Assembly: GCF_024679245.1 (NCBI RefSeq) | Contig: NC_090177.1 | Span: 23,385,950 to 23,449,949 of the forward strand | DNA from: Pseudorasbora parva | Taxonomy: Eukaryota; Chordata; Actinopteri; Cypriniformes; Gobionidae | DNA length: 64,000 nucleotides | Direction of reading: 5' to 3' | In this document: piece after piece, positions 1 to 10,919 of the stretch | Layout of the letters: each line of letters opens with the position of its first letter | Numbering within the stretch: position 1 is the stretch's first letter | The notes under the pieces: generated by a model | The model's database searches: none | The model's input: only the letters and a program-made list of their open reading frames with translations | Told to the model about the DNA's origin: nothing | Position numbers and translations under genes: made by a program

Positions 1-1100
1 AGACTGACGGCTTATTATGTCAGATTAACAGGTCTATTGTTAGTCTGACTGGCATCATTATTTGAGACAATTGTCCCGTTTAAGCTAGGTGTGTAAACTC
101 TGATTGGCCTTTAACAATTCAACTATGTTCGGAGATTTGAGCAGAGCTTCCTCACTGAACGCGAATTACTTCTGTCTGAAAAGCAATTTTCAACATTAAC
201 AAAAATGTATCAACTTTGTTTGATTAGTAACTATCAAACTGTTCTAAAATTGTTCTAAAGACTAAGTTCATTAATATGTTAATTAGTTCACATTGTAAGC
301 TAATCTTCCAACATAGCTTGAATTTATTTAAGATGCTGAATAATCATAATTTATAAGAGGTGGACAATAAATTGTCCAATCTTTAATTAATTGTACATAA
401 AATTGACTATTATAAATAGCTCAAATAGACCCTGAAATAAATCTGTCATTTTATGGTTGCAAGATGAATCAGCACATTTGGGTTGGACTGTAGTGACTTA
501 CTATAGAGAACATTTTTTATGGAAGATTTTATCAAAATGTTCTGAGGAACGTTTTTTCATAGTTATCTATGATTCATGTAAATCTGCCAGACAGAACTGG
601 CAGTCTATTCTAATAAAGCTTATAGTCAGTGAGTGGATTTGGAAATGGAAATGCCTCCAGGGCTTAGCAGAAATGAACAAATCTATTTAACTCATCTTAA
701 AGAGACATTGTGTCTACATTTTAAAAGATATGATAAAGAGCTGGTACACTTATCTCTGTTTTATCCTCAGCCAAATAACAACAATACCATTTTTACTACT
801 TAAAGGTGCTCTTAAAGTTGAAAAATTGAATTAACCTTGCCATAGTGAAATAATAAGAGTTCAGTACATGGACATCACATACTGTGAGTCTCAAACACCA
901 TTGCCTCCTACTTCTTATGTAAATCTCATGAATCAAAAACACCATGGAAAAAAAGTGCTTCTCAACATAACGCCAACCGCGACGCAAGCATTGGGGATCA
1001 TTTATATGTACGCCCCCAACATTTGCATATGTCCAAACATGTTCATTGTCAGGCGGAACTGACGAAGCGAATCATCGAGACTGCAGGTAAACAAACTTCT
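1..1100. other. AT-rich non-coding stretch
   Basis: No convincing gene, splice-supported exon or transposon terminus was seen. The short ORFs here are composition noise. Likely deep intron of the rap1gap-like gene or remnants of elements too old to recognise. Confidence 0.5.
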
Positions 1101-1288
1101 CTCAAGGGCACATGTCAAGTTCCAGGCTGTGCAGGAGACGTGAGGACTTTTCTACCCTTCCCACAGATAAAAAAATGTCAACAGTCATGGTTGATGTTTA
1201 TTATAATCAGATACCACAACAATTTAATTCAAGATCGTTTGTTTGTTCTGCCCATTTCAAGCAAGCTTCGCTCAGGATCTTAAACTGA
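1101..1288 (+). pseudogene. Decayed THAP zinc-finger domain fragment
   Basis: The plus strand reads a C-x4-C pair (CQVPGC, Cys at 1113 and 1128), then RTFLPFPQ and a conserved-looking Trp (SW), as in the N-terminal half of a THAP C2CH domain. The second metal pair, CSAHF at 1244-1258, is in a different frame, so one frameshift lies between about 1195 and 1240. The second frame stops at 1286-1288. Fish genomes contain many THAP domains in P-element-like and other transposon-derived genes. Neither flanking exons nor a transposase body is visible, so this looks like an isolated dead fragment. Domain call from motif spacing only. Confidence 0.5.
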
Positions 1289-1843
1289 AGAAAGTGGCAA
1301 TTACAACTGTATTCCTGTAAGTAGCGATTTTATCCACTTATTGACTGTTTAAACAATTTCTGATTAAATTGAAAGTTTCTTAGAGAGACAGCATTGTCTA
1401 GATAAGGCAAGATGCTAGTACAGTAACAACAGGAAACACCAAGTACCATACAAAACGAAATAGTGTGTCTAATGACAAAGGTTAATATTATTTTTTATTA
1501 CAAAATACAACCGTAAATACGTTGCTTACAGATCGTTTACTTGATCCTTTTAGTAAACGTCACCTTTTCCACCATATAAGTTAAAACGATAGTCATTTGA
1601 CAAGGCTAATTAATTTAGTAAAAAATATATATATTTATATTTTTGAGAACTTAATTATGATATTTTTGCATGCTTGTATTTCCGAGTACATCACAGTCAC
1701 TGTGTAACGTTAGCCTACATTGTGACTAACGTTATATAAACATGCACCGTGCAAAATCAAACTTGATACTATTTTCAGCATTTATTTTAAATTAATTAAA
1801 GCTTATAAACTTATTGAATAGAAAGGTTTTGTAACGTTATAAA

Positions 1844-3187
1844 CAGGGATGGAAATTAGCACCCGCCACCAGCCAAATGCGGGTGATTTTGAGTTGTGGC
1901 GGGTAAACTCGCTTCACCTACCGGCCACCGTGGCGGGTAAAATAGCATACTGTTTCCCCTCTTTATAAACTTTGTTCAGTGCATGCGAGTGCGGCCGTAT
2001 GTCCGAATATGACCAGTCGTTTTCGCCGTCATTACCCGGATGTAGTGCCAGAAGACGCGAATACGAACTCGCACGCGCTGAAAGAAGATCCGTCACTGTC
2101 ATCCGGAAGCGTGCACCCGTCTCACAGCGCGCAAATATTGAGTTCTCTTTCAAGTCTTGTGCTTAAACAGACAAACTCGCACAAAAAGTATGCCAACATG
2201 TTTATCTTGATGAGTATCCAAGCAGACATAGTCTGAATATGCCTTAAGTGAACTTTATACAGTCGTGAAAGATGACGCATATCCTTCTATTAGGTCTTAA
2301 AGGGGAAGTAGCCTTTACTGCTCTGTTTAATGTCAAACAAAAGGACATCACTCACTGCTCTTGATTGAATAGCTTTTGTAAGTTTAATAAGGATTAATCT
2401 TTTGTTTAAACAGTTAAATATGCAGTTATTTTACATTTGATTACTTTATTCAATTTTTGTACCTTTCTGCAGGCCAGTAGACCTGTACATTATTATTTAA
2501 TGTACACATGAGTGAGGTCGAGTTAAACATTTTAGTTTGAATTTTATTTTATACTGTGGGTTGTTGCAATGTGCTAAATAAATATATGCATAATTTGTAA
2601 TTGATGTATTATTTGAAACTTTAATATTAATGTAATTGCAATGCCTTGATTTTTAATAAAGTTACACAGTCATAGCATTAGCCATAAATGCAATGGATAA
2701 TTGGCATAATTTCTTTTAGTGCTTCGGTTTCAGCCAATAATTTTTATTTCTGTGCATCCCTACTGACAATGTTCTGCTCGGTATGTCGTCAACACACTTC
2801 AGAAGATGCCAAAACTAGTCGTTTCATTGTTGGTACTAAAAACCTAAAACTGGAAGCCATAAAAGACCACGAATCATCCAAATGCCACATCCAGGTAAAA
2901 AAAAGAAAAAAAGAGAGAGAACACAGAGCACTTCTCATTTAATGAAATGTATATCAGTTCATGGTTTGTGTGTGTATAAGAGTGAAAAAATGTCAGTATT
3001 TCATTGAGATTTGAGATTAAATAAACAGCTTAAGTATTGTAGAGCTTGTAGTATTAATTTTCACGTGCAGTTACACATTGTCGGTTAAAAACAAGAAAGT
3101 GGCTGGTTAAAACATTGAGTGGCTGGTAGATTTTGAAATCCACCAGCCACAGTGGCCGGTGGACAAAAAAGTTAATTTCCATCCCTG
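1844..3187 (+). mobile_element. hAT-type transposon with exact 8-bp TSD
   Basis: The ends are perfect inverted repeats (CAGGGATGGAAATTA at 1844; its complement ends at 3187). They are flanked by identical 8-bp duplications GTTATAAA at 1836-1843 and 3188-3195, diagnostic of hAT transposition. Subterminal CCACCAGCCAC-like motifs occur at both ends. The interior keeps a CpG-rich segment (about 1975-2150) and the zinc-finger ORF at 2769-2942, but no transposase catalytic region, so the 1344-bp copy is non-autonomous, apparently by internal deletion. A 417-bp relative is at 7196-7612. Confidence 0.9.
2769..2942 (+). pseudogene. ZNF862-like zinc-finger fragment of the hAT
   Basis: The ORF from ATG 2769 reads MFCSVCRQ, then NLKLEAIKDHESSKCH and a Lys/Arg-rich tail, ending at 2942. 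A C-x2-C pair followed by DHESSK-x-H is the N-terminal TTF-type/C2H2-like finger of ZNF862-like proteins, which are hAT-derived in fish. Only the N-terminal DNA-binding segment is present; the hAT dimerisation and catalytic parts are missing. The open frame extends upstream to 2688 without an ATG. It lies inside the hAT with its own TSD, so it is transposon and not host gene. Family assignment is from motif memory. Confidence 0.55.
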
Positions 3188-3313
3188 GTTATAAATGTCT
3201 TCACGGTCACTTTTGATCAATTTAATGCATCCTTAATAAAAGTCTTATTTTCTCTCTCATTTTTTAATCTTACCACAAAATGTTTGAATTGTATCATTGT
3301 TTCCACAACAATG

Positions 3314-3633
3314 TTAAAGGGTTAGATCACCCAAAAATGAAAATTCTGTCATCAATTACATACCCACATGTCGTTCGACACCCGTAAGACCTCTGTTCCT
3401 CTTCAGAACACAAATGAAGATATTTTTGTTGAAATCCGATGGCTCAGAAAGGCTTTCATTGACACCAATGTCATTTCCTCTCTCAAGACCCATAAAAGGC
3501 ACTAAAGACGTCGTTACAAAGCCCATCTCACTACAGTGGCTCTACAATAATTTTATAAAGTAACGAAAATAGTTTTGTGTGCAAAAAAACCTAAATAACA
3601 AGTTATATAGCTATGGCTGATTTCAAAATATTT
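3314..3633 (+). mobile_element. Angel-like TTAA MITE, left arm only (type A)
   Basis: Begins TTAAAGGGTTAGATCACCC and then follows the same order of blocks as the complete type A copy at 40794-41495 (ACCCGTAAGACCT, AACACAAATGAAGATA, ACTAAAGACGTCGTTA). The right arm and closing inverted terminus are absent, so the copy is truncated near 3633. Confidence 0.75.
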
Positions 3634-3880
3634 TAAGCAGGCATTTTAAGCAAGCAGGCCTGTCATCACAGTAATAAATAACATTTTAAAATGTATTAAA
3701 ATAGAAAAAGTTTTAAACTTCAATAATATGTCATAATAACTGTATTTTCAATATATACATATATACACATTTCATTATATAACAAAATATATCAAAGCAA
3801 TGGCATTTCTTTGCACAATCTGCACATTCTAGTGGTAAACTATGGAGCCCCGCACATGATATGCAGTAAAAAACTAGTAG

Positions 3881-4234
3881 GCTAAATCGTGCTCACGATT
3901 TACTAATTCATTCCCTCGATTTATAAATGGTGCGCACGATTGACTATTTCGTTCCCTCGATTTATACATTCTGTGCACAATTTACAATTTCATTCCCTCG
4001 ATTTGTTAAATCATGTTCACGTTTAACTAATTCGTTCCCTCGATTTGCTAAATCGTACACACGATTTTATAAATCAAGGGAACTAATTAGTAAAACGTGC
4101 ACATGATTTAACAAATCGAGGGAATGAAATTGTAAATTGTGCACAGAATGTATAAATCGAGGGAACGAAATAGTAAATTGTGCGCACGTTTTATAAATCG
4201 AGGGAACGAAATAGTAAATTGTGCTTTAGTAATC
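3881..4234. repeat. 354-bp palindromic MITE built of ~50-bp sub-repeats
   Basis: The sequence is a long inverted repeat centred near 4057, each arm being several copies of a roughly 50-bp unit (AAATCGTGCGCAC-like block, then ATTCGTTCCCTCGATTTATA). Each unit contains its own small palindrome around GTGCGCAC. Identical CTAGTAG heptamers flank it at 3874-3880 and 4235-4241, read as a target-site duplication. No ORF. Superfamily unresolved: 7-8-bp duplication would suit hAT, but no CAGNG terminus is seen. Confidence 0.7.
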
Positions 4235-4241
4235 CTAGTAG

Positions 4242-6481
4242 CCCTCTTTAGTTATCAAAGAGGACTTCACTGAAACTTTGTTAGACAAACATGTGGAGAA
4301 AAATCTTTCAACAGAGCTCAGAGAGAGAAAGGCATACTGATGGGCTTACAGGACTGATGCACAAGGATGTCAGAGGCATTATCTCCACTGTGAAATCAGG
4401 CCAATCCTTAATTAATAATCCCCTTCATGTGATTCTCTAGTCAGTCTCTCTCTCTCTCTGTCCATGACCATCCTCAGCTCAGCTCAGCTCAGCACAAACT
4501 AAACAATATTAATCTAACTTTATTATACTAGCAGAAAAGGAATGCATCTCTCCAGAGCATCTCATATATATTTTAGGGCTTTTCAACATTTTTATGAGAT
4601 TAGATAAAGGACAACAACAGGAAAGAAAGGGAATGTGGCACAGGCCAGAGCCCCGTGAGCACTGTACCTCTTGCTCATCATGAGTTTGTGACATTGTATT
4701 TATTTTAATTTAGATCTTTGCAGATGCTGCCTATCATCTCAGTTATATGTTGCTAGTGTCCATCCTCTTTACTGCAGAGGGGTGTCATATGGACGCAGGC
4801 AGCCCCATATGGTCCTCGTTTTACAGCTGATCTAACACATGCTAACACTGCAGGCCATTGTTGCTATTGTGTGTAAATTGTGTATTATTTTTTGTGCTTT
4901 CGAAACAATTAAAAAAGAATGGTGAGACGTTCCCATTAGCCTTCAAACAACAACGCCTCACAGAAGGGCGTCTCAGGCCTGCAGCATGTACGTCAGAGGT
5001 GAAAAAAGACTTGGCTTTCACACTGGGTTAGAATTAGACGGTGCGTAAAACTAAAATCCTCTCTAACTTGGCAGGCTCTAATGTAAATGACATCAAACTG
5101 CTTAAAGCACAATCCGGTGGAGAACTGCTCAGGCATTGGTAAGTTACACAATCAAGACTCTTGGTGGATATTTGTAAAATTAGTCAAATCTTATTTATGT
5201 GCAGGGTCCAAATGTTACTATTTGGTACATCTGTCAAATGAAAACCAACAGAATAAGTACTAATAAGTGACAAATAATCACAAATGAAACCCATAACCAA
5301 TATAATAAGCACAAATACGAAAATAAAAAATTATAATCTTGAAAGTTCTCCTAGACAACAAGATTAAATGGAAAGCAAATTGAGACTTTTGCTGAAGTCT
5401 CCTGAGGAAAAAGATCCCATAATCTCAGGTCAGATGTGCCCTCTTCAGAACTTCAGAAGAGATCTCAACAATGTCAACAATTTTGGATTTCCTGAGGATA
5501 AAGTACACACATCTGGAATCAAATGTCACAGATTTTAATATGAACATGTTTATCTGACTACTATCCACATTAATATCCACATCATTTTTATTACTTTGCA
5601 CTTTTGCTCTGTCAACAACTGTCTCATTTGCATATATACTGTAAAAACGGCAATTAATAAAATGGTGGAAGAGCAAAAAAATATATGTTGAACACATTTT
5701 CTTACTTAGTTAAGAAGACATTTTATATTAAGTCTGCAGAAATATATTTGAAAAACATTAAATTAATTGATATATTCAAATCCAGTTAACATTTAGAATT
5801 GCAAAAGTTTACTAAAATATTGACTGGACTAAAAAACGTAAATCCAGTCAATATTTTATAGATGCAGGCTTATTAAGGCCAACGCAATATTTTACACAAA
5901 ATATTTTACTACGGTAAATAGATTTTTGTTTGTGCTGTTGAAATGGGCTCTTAGAAACCTTTGATAATAGCCAGGCCTATCAGAACAACATTTGTAAAAT
6001 TAGATGTATTTTTGATGTTTTGTTTATGATGTCTCTGCATTATGATGAGAAGATGGATCCTACAACACTTCTATATACATATTACATATTTAATATAATA
6101 TAATTCATGAACATATGTATCTAACTATTTTATTTAATCGGTCTAATTTTAATGAATATGAGCTTGTTTGACTTTGCGGAAGGATCTGTATTTCTGTATT
6201 GAAGTTAGTATTTCAAGGAACATGGAACCATATGCAAGACTATTCTGGTAATTTTTTTATATTCTCTACTGTTCATTAAAAATGAACGGGATCATGTTGG
6301 GATCAAGTCCTAACCTTTCTCAATGCAGGACAATTAGGCAAACCAGTAAGAACAACTGTTTCTGTTAGGGCCACTGGCTCAGCTGTTGCTGGATGTAGCT
6401 GACCAGCTTGAAAACAGTATGTTTCTCTAGTTTATATCTGATAGGTTAATAAAATAAGTAGCTAAATGAATAGCTGATATA
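4242..6481. other. Non-coding stretch
   Basis: AT-rich intronic sequence with a short CAGCT pentamer run at 4473-4492. The 90-codon open frame at 5425-5697 on the minus strand has no recognisable motif or splice context and is not called as a gene. Confidence 0.5.
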
Positions 6482-6852
6482 CAGTACTGTGCAAAAGTCT
6501 TAGGCACGTTAGTATTTTCATACAAAATTTTTTTTTTAAGCCAGTTATTTATATCTTTTACTGTAGTGTGTCATTTTCAAACATTAATTTGGCAATTAAT
6601 TGTAATAATCCAGTTCGATTTTTGTATGCATAAAGAGTCTGACAATAGTCTCTGCTCCACATGGAGATCTGATCTCATCTTTATCTGTTTGTGATTATGT
6701 ACAAAACTGAGATGGACTAAATCCAGAAGAACTGTGACACTTAAGGGAACCTTCCTGCAAAACTACATGAATAGGTGTAAGAATAGATGCAGGTGACAAA
6801 AGCCATTAGAAACGCAAAGGGTGCTCACCCCAAATATCGATTTGATTTAGTT
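6482..6852. mobile_element. Internally deleted Tc1-like remnant
   Basis: Begins after a TA with ACAGTACTGTGCAAAAGTCT, a terminus typical of a fish Tc1/mariner family. It runs through AT-rich sequence to a block ending CACCCCAAATATCGATTTG, typical of the distal part of such elements. No transposase ORF and no second terminus. It stops exactly where the CAGGGTTTCC element begins at 6853. Confidence 0.45.
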
Positions 6853-7195
6853 CAGGGTTTCCGCGTGGTTTTAAAGTCCAAAAAAGTAAATTAAATTAAA
6901 TTAAATTATAGGCCTTAAAAAGTCTTAAATTCGTGGAAGTATTGAGTTCTAGGTCTTAAATCATTTTAAACAGGTCTTAATTTTCCTACGTCCATGTAAC
7001 GCTACTTCCAGGGCCGGCTCAAGCTCTTTGGTTGCCCTAGGCGAGATGGAGTTTTGCGCCCCCCCATACCCTCGTCATCGTCTCTAATTCAGCACGTCTG
7101 TTTACCTACTCCTAACTGAGAAACACTTAAAATACGGATTCGAACCTATGATCAGTTTGCATCAAAACTTGATGACATGCGTCTTACCCCTACAC

Positions 7196-7612
7196 CAGGG
7201 TGGGAAATTAGCACCCGCCACCAGCCAATGGCGGGTACTTTTTCAAAATGGAGGGTGACTTTGGTGTGTATACCAGCCACAGTGGCGGGTGAATGTAAAA
7301 CATATTTTTACTGGTTACTACTAAACACATTCATTGTAACGGATTGGACGGCTTTGTCAAAGAATGATGTTGCTAGTAACAATAATGCACCTTTGTCGAG
7401 TAACTCATTTCATGATTCTGACCGTTTCTGCCACTGAAATGACTGGGGGAAAATGTCCCAATCAACCCAAATTCACCCCATACCATGCTAATGCACTTTC
7501 TTTTAAATTTGAATTCTGGAAAAAGTGGCTGGTAAAAAATATAAGTGGCTGGTAAAATTGGACATCCACCAGCCACTGTGCTAGTGGGCAAAAAAGTTAA
7601 TTTCCCTCCCTG
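7196..7612 (+). mobile_element. 417-bp hAT derivative with exact TSD (relative of 1844-3187)
   Basis: Both ends match the hAT at 1844-3187 (GGAAATTAGCACCCGCCACC on the left; AAAAAAGTTAATTTCC on the right) and it is bounded by identical octamers CCCTACAC at 7188-7195 and 7613-7620. The middle is AT-rich with no ORF of note. It lies inside the zf-MYM type hAT at 7009-8440 and is therefore younger than it. Confidence 0.9.
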
Positions 7613-7975
7613 CCCTACACTATAGCCATGGTAAAGAAAGAACAAGGTGATTTCTGTAATTTTGTCTGTCCCAATCAAAGTTTAGTAAACAACAGTTGAT
7701 TTGTGTTAATGTAAATATTATGGCATCTAACTTTTACTTTCTAAAAAAAAAAAAAAACTGAGAGAGAGGACCCACTTTTTATTTGCTTCTGACACCCATG
7801 TAGAGAGCATTTGTACTTTTCATAACTAGCATGCATATGATACGTTATCCACATTTATAACATACTGGACTTTGATATTTAAATTATATCCATGTAGGCT
7901 ATTGTCAGTGAAGTTATGTTTTATAATACGTAGTAATATGTAGAAAACTAGCAAGTGATAGCTTAGTGACAGAAA

Positions 7976-8170
7976 TCAAACGTCCAATACGGCCAATATT
8001 AGTTGATAATATTGATTGTACTTATATAATAATATTGATAAAAGTAAATTTATTTTGTTTGACAACTTATTGGCTGAGATAAGAAGACTAATCTCTATAC
8101 TGGGCTTTCTTTTGATCCTCTTCCTTTCTCTTTTTCCGTCCCTGTGCATCCGCGGGTTTAGACGCTTCAT
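7976..8170 (-). pseudogene. N-terminus of zf-MYM type 1-like transposase, truncated
   Basis: From ATG at 8170 the minus strand reads MKRLNP followed by a dense Arg/Lys run (KRERKRIKRK), then drifts into low-complexity Ile/Leu/Ser sequence until the stop at 7976. A start MKR-x-[NK]P plus a basic block is how zinc finger MYM-type protein 1-like hAT transposases in fish begin. Everything after about residue 25 is lost. The ORF can be extended 17 codons upstream, but the internal ATG fits the family better. Assignment from memory, moderate. Confidence 0.4.
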
Positions 8171-8630
8171 TTTTGATGAACGCGCACGGGATGAGCTTGC
8201 CTGACCTAACGCCTGAACCAATAATCAATAATCACCATCAATTCAAGCTAATAATTGATAATTAAACATGTCTCTGAGGGGGCGCCCTATGATGATCATG
8301 TTTAATAAACATTATGTTGTATTTCGCTTGTTCTGATTCTATGCTAAAAGTAATGGGCGGCACAAGAGGGTGCTCGCGCCACCAACACTACTGTCGCCCT
8401 AGACAACCGCCTAGCTCGCCTATAGCAAACGCCGGCCCTGGCCATCTCTAATGTTCATGGAAGTGCTCCCGCAGTGCTTTAGTGTGTGTGTGTGTGTGTG
8501 TGTAACAGATTTTATTCTTCAGATAATATAGCGAGAATATGGGGAATGAAGATGTTCTGTATTGTTGGATTCTGGGTACTGGATTCATTAACTTATCAGT
8601 ATTAATATTGCTATTTTATACTTTTTACAG

Positions 8631-9316
8631 AGTTCAGAGGCATTGGAGCATCACAAAGTTGGAATGAAAATGGGAATTCTTGAAGTGGTGAGCAGCTACA
8701 ATTCCACTTCAAGATCACTCTCCGATGTGGTAAATGTTGCAATTGTCCTTGAAGAGGAAGTTGTTCTGGAAAACATGGGAGACTTTGTGAGTGCATTCCA
8801 AACCTGCAGCACCTCTCTCAGATATTGAAGCTTTCGCGCCTCGATCTCCCCCCGGTGAGCGGTCCCAGTATAGTCGCCCCTCTGTGTTTTCTAATGGACG
8901 CGAGGCCAACTAAACAATAAAATTACACTTCAAATATTTTTCCTGCTCTCTACTGCGCAACTCCGGTCCCGAAATCTCTACTGCGCAAACTCGGTCCCAA
9001 GATGTCAGCGCCGTGCAGGCCGCCTGAAAGCTTCAAATCGTCCAAGCGGAAACGGATGATGCCGCATCGTCCATATTTTCTTACGGTCTATGGTGCGTTC
9101 ATTGTCCTCTTTGGCATGCTCTACGCACTTAACATGGAGTACAACAAGGACTTAAGATATACTTTTGAATTCACTCAGAAGGTCTTTTTGAACATAAATT
9201 TACCAAAATACATTTTTAGTTTAGGTAAAACTAAAAAGGAATGCTACTACAATTCAAAATGTACAATTGGGCCAATAACATGTGTTGGTAAACTAATTTC
9301 TTTTCAATTGTTTTAA
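8631..9316 (+). pseudogene. SAMD3-like C-terminal exon, disrupted
   Basis: After a good acceptor (CTTTTTACAG, ends 8630) the frame reads KVGMKMGILEVV, VVNVAIVLEEEVVLENM and GDFVSAF up to 8798. A 294-bp insertion follows, and the same frame resumes at 9101 with IVLFGMLYALNMEYNKDLRY then TFEFTQKVF. This is the order found at the C-terminus of a large family of fish proteins often annotated as SAMD3-like, in which SAF joins directly to xxLFGLxYALxxxYPK. The tail after 9200 drifts and stops at 9316. The open frame starting at 9002 fuses inserted sequence to the tail and is not a real start. Upstream exons not found. Confidence 0.5.
8799..9092. mobile_element. 294-bp insertion in the SAMD3-like exon
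   Basis: Flanked by GTGCATTC (8791-8798) and GTGCGTTC (9093-9100), an octamer repeated with one mismatch. Removing the insert and one octamer restores the frame of the exon. The insert is CpG-rich with two near-copies of CTCTACTGCGCAA and ends in CCATATTTTCTTACGGTCTA, a block that looks like a common cyprinid repeat terminus. Clear terminal inverted repeats are not visible, so the class is open. Confidence 0.5.
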
Positions 9317-10541
9317 CAAATTATTTCTCATTGAGCCAATGTTAACAGACTATTGCTACAATTGATAATATTACATTTACAGAATTTCACTTGGGCCAAT
9401 TGAAAATTTTAGATGTGACCAGTCACTAGAAAATTTTGAGTTGGGAAGATTATACATTTTTACAGTGCTGTATGATTTTTTATTATAAACATTACCAAGG
9501 AAATAAACATAACCATGAACCGAGCAGTAAAATTGCCACTAGAATATGGAATACATCTGCTTCTTTTTGACATTCTTTTCCATTTACCATAGGGTAAACT
9601 CAAAAATGTTTAATTTACTAACAAACCAAAGCTACAAGACATGAACTCTAAATACCTTTCTTTTTCTATTCATTTTCTTTCTCCCATTTCTTACTCGTGA
9701 GATTACCCTCCATTGTGTTATAGATAAGCTATGCTGCAGAATTGTGGATGCAGTTAAAGCATTCTGACATCACCAAACTTTATCCTCTTAATCGCAATCT
9801 GAGCTCACCGAGTTTAAAAGCACTAAAATCTCCTACACACACAGAGATCACTCAAACTTCTTACACACGCTACACACAATACATGAAGGATCTTATTCTT
9901 AAGCCCTGCCCTTTGACAACCTGACCCTCATATCTAACAATTGCCAACATCAGCAAACAATTCCAAACTAAACATGGCTCAACAATGAAACTAATATAAT
10001 TTGACATAAAGAGGGATTTAAAGGGCTGTTGTATTATCTCTCTCAGTACCATGTTTTAAGTGATAGATGATCTGTGGATCAGTAGATATTAAAATGCAAT
10101 AACATTTGATTTGTGCAGTAGCTCGGTATGAAAATAAAAAAACTGTTTTCTTATTAAAAATAGATTTGGCTTTCCATCAGCTTAAGTTCAACCATGCAGT
10201 TGAAATTCATGCACAAGCCTCAAGTTTGGCTGCGTAAGCCATTAGCACAAGCACTGAAGCTTCAACACTTGAAGGTGTATTTTAGAAGCTGATTACATGC
10301 TCTGTCTGTGTAATGAAAGAAGTTTGATGAACTGATTGTTGTGATGCACCTTAGAAAAGGCATTTGGATATAAAAAGTTAAATGGTAGTTCACTCCTAAC
10401 TAAAAATTAAATGTACCGGTATTTGTTTCTTTCATGGAACAAAGGTGAAATTTTTATTCCTGCCCATAAATATTCAGCACACATGATGAAAGTGAATGAG
10501 AACTGTGGCTATCAACCTCCAAAATGGTAGAAAGAGCATAA
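9317..10541. other. Non-coding stretch
   Basis: AT-rich, no exon or transposon end recognised. Confidence 0.5.
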
Positions 10542-10919
10542 ATAAAGGGTTAGTTCACCCAAAAATGAAATTGATGTCCTTAATGACTCTCCTTAATGTC
10601 GTTTGAAACCCGTAAGATCTCTGTTCATCTTCGGAACACAGTTTAAGATATTTTATATTTAGAACGAGAGCTTTCTCTTCCTCCATTGAATGTATGTACG
10701 TAACTGTCCATGTCCAGAAAGGTAATAAAAACATCAGCAAAGTCGTCCATATGTGACATCAGTTAGTTAATTAGAATCTCTTGAAGCATCGGAAATATAT
10801 TTTGGTCCAAAAATAACAAAAACTACGACTTTATTCAAAATTGTCTTCTCAACAACCGGTGGTGATTCCGGAGGATTCCGTCGGCCCCTCTCATGGGCAT
10901 CCAATGGTGTCCTTTGGGG

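Larger units (their letters stand above)
1770..3250 (+). repeat. Old interspersed repeat, copy A, split by a hAT
   Basis: Sequence at about 1770-1843 and 3188-3250 reads as one unit once the hAT between them is removed: it contains GTTATAAATGTCTTCACGGT followed by the block ATCAATTTAATGCATCC. The same block recurs at about 41580, 46090 and 48600 in the same orientation. Family name not known to me. It is older than the elements inserted into its copies. Confidence 0.6.
7009..8440 (-). mobile_element. hAT-like element with zf-MYM type transposase remnant
   Basis: Termini are CAGGGCCGGC at 7009 and its complement GCCGGCCCTG ending at 8440. Adjacent subterminal blocks (GCCCTAGGCGAG and CTCGCCTATAG) are also roughly inverted. 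Flanking octamers GCTACTTC (7001-7008) and GCCATCTC (8441-8448) match at 5 of 8 positions, a plausible decayed duplication. The interior holds the start of a transposase on the minus strand and a younger 417-bp hAT derivative at 7196-7612. The catalytic region is missing. Confidence 0.7.
6853..9316 (+). mobile_element. Unresolved element starting CAGGGTTTCCGCG, carrying a SAMD3-like exon
   Basis: CAGGGTTTCCGCG at 6853 is a hAT-like terminus followed by repeated CTTAAA-rich sequence. The unit is interrupted at 7009-8440 by another hAT and resumes at 8441 (TAATGTTCATGGAAGTGCTC), then continues through a GT microsatellite to the exon at 8631. No matching right terminus was found, so its right end is only placed at the end of the open frame. 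Whether the exon belongs to this element or is a separate fossil is inference. Confidence 0.35.

Noticed and set aside
3881..4234. CRISPR-like array reading of the ~50-bp repeated units
   Set aside because: Repeats are in inverted symmetry with no unique spacers, in a vertebrate genome.
5425..5697. 90-codon minus-strand ORF
   Set aside because: No motif, no splice context, AT-rich; cannot be distinguished from chance.
9002..9316. 104-codon ORF as a membrane protein with its own start
   Set aside because: Its first 33 codons come from the 294-bp insertion; only the later part is the SAMD3-like tail.
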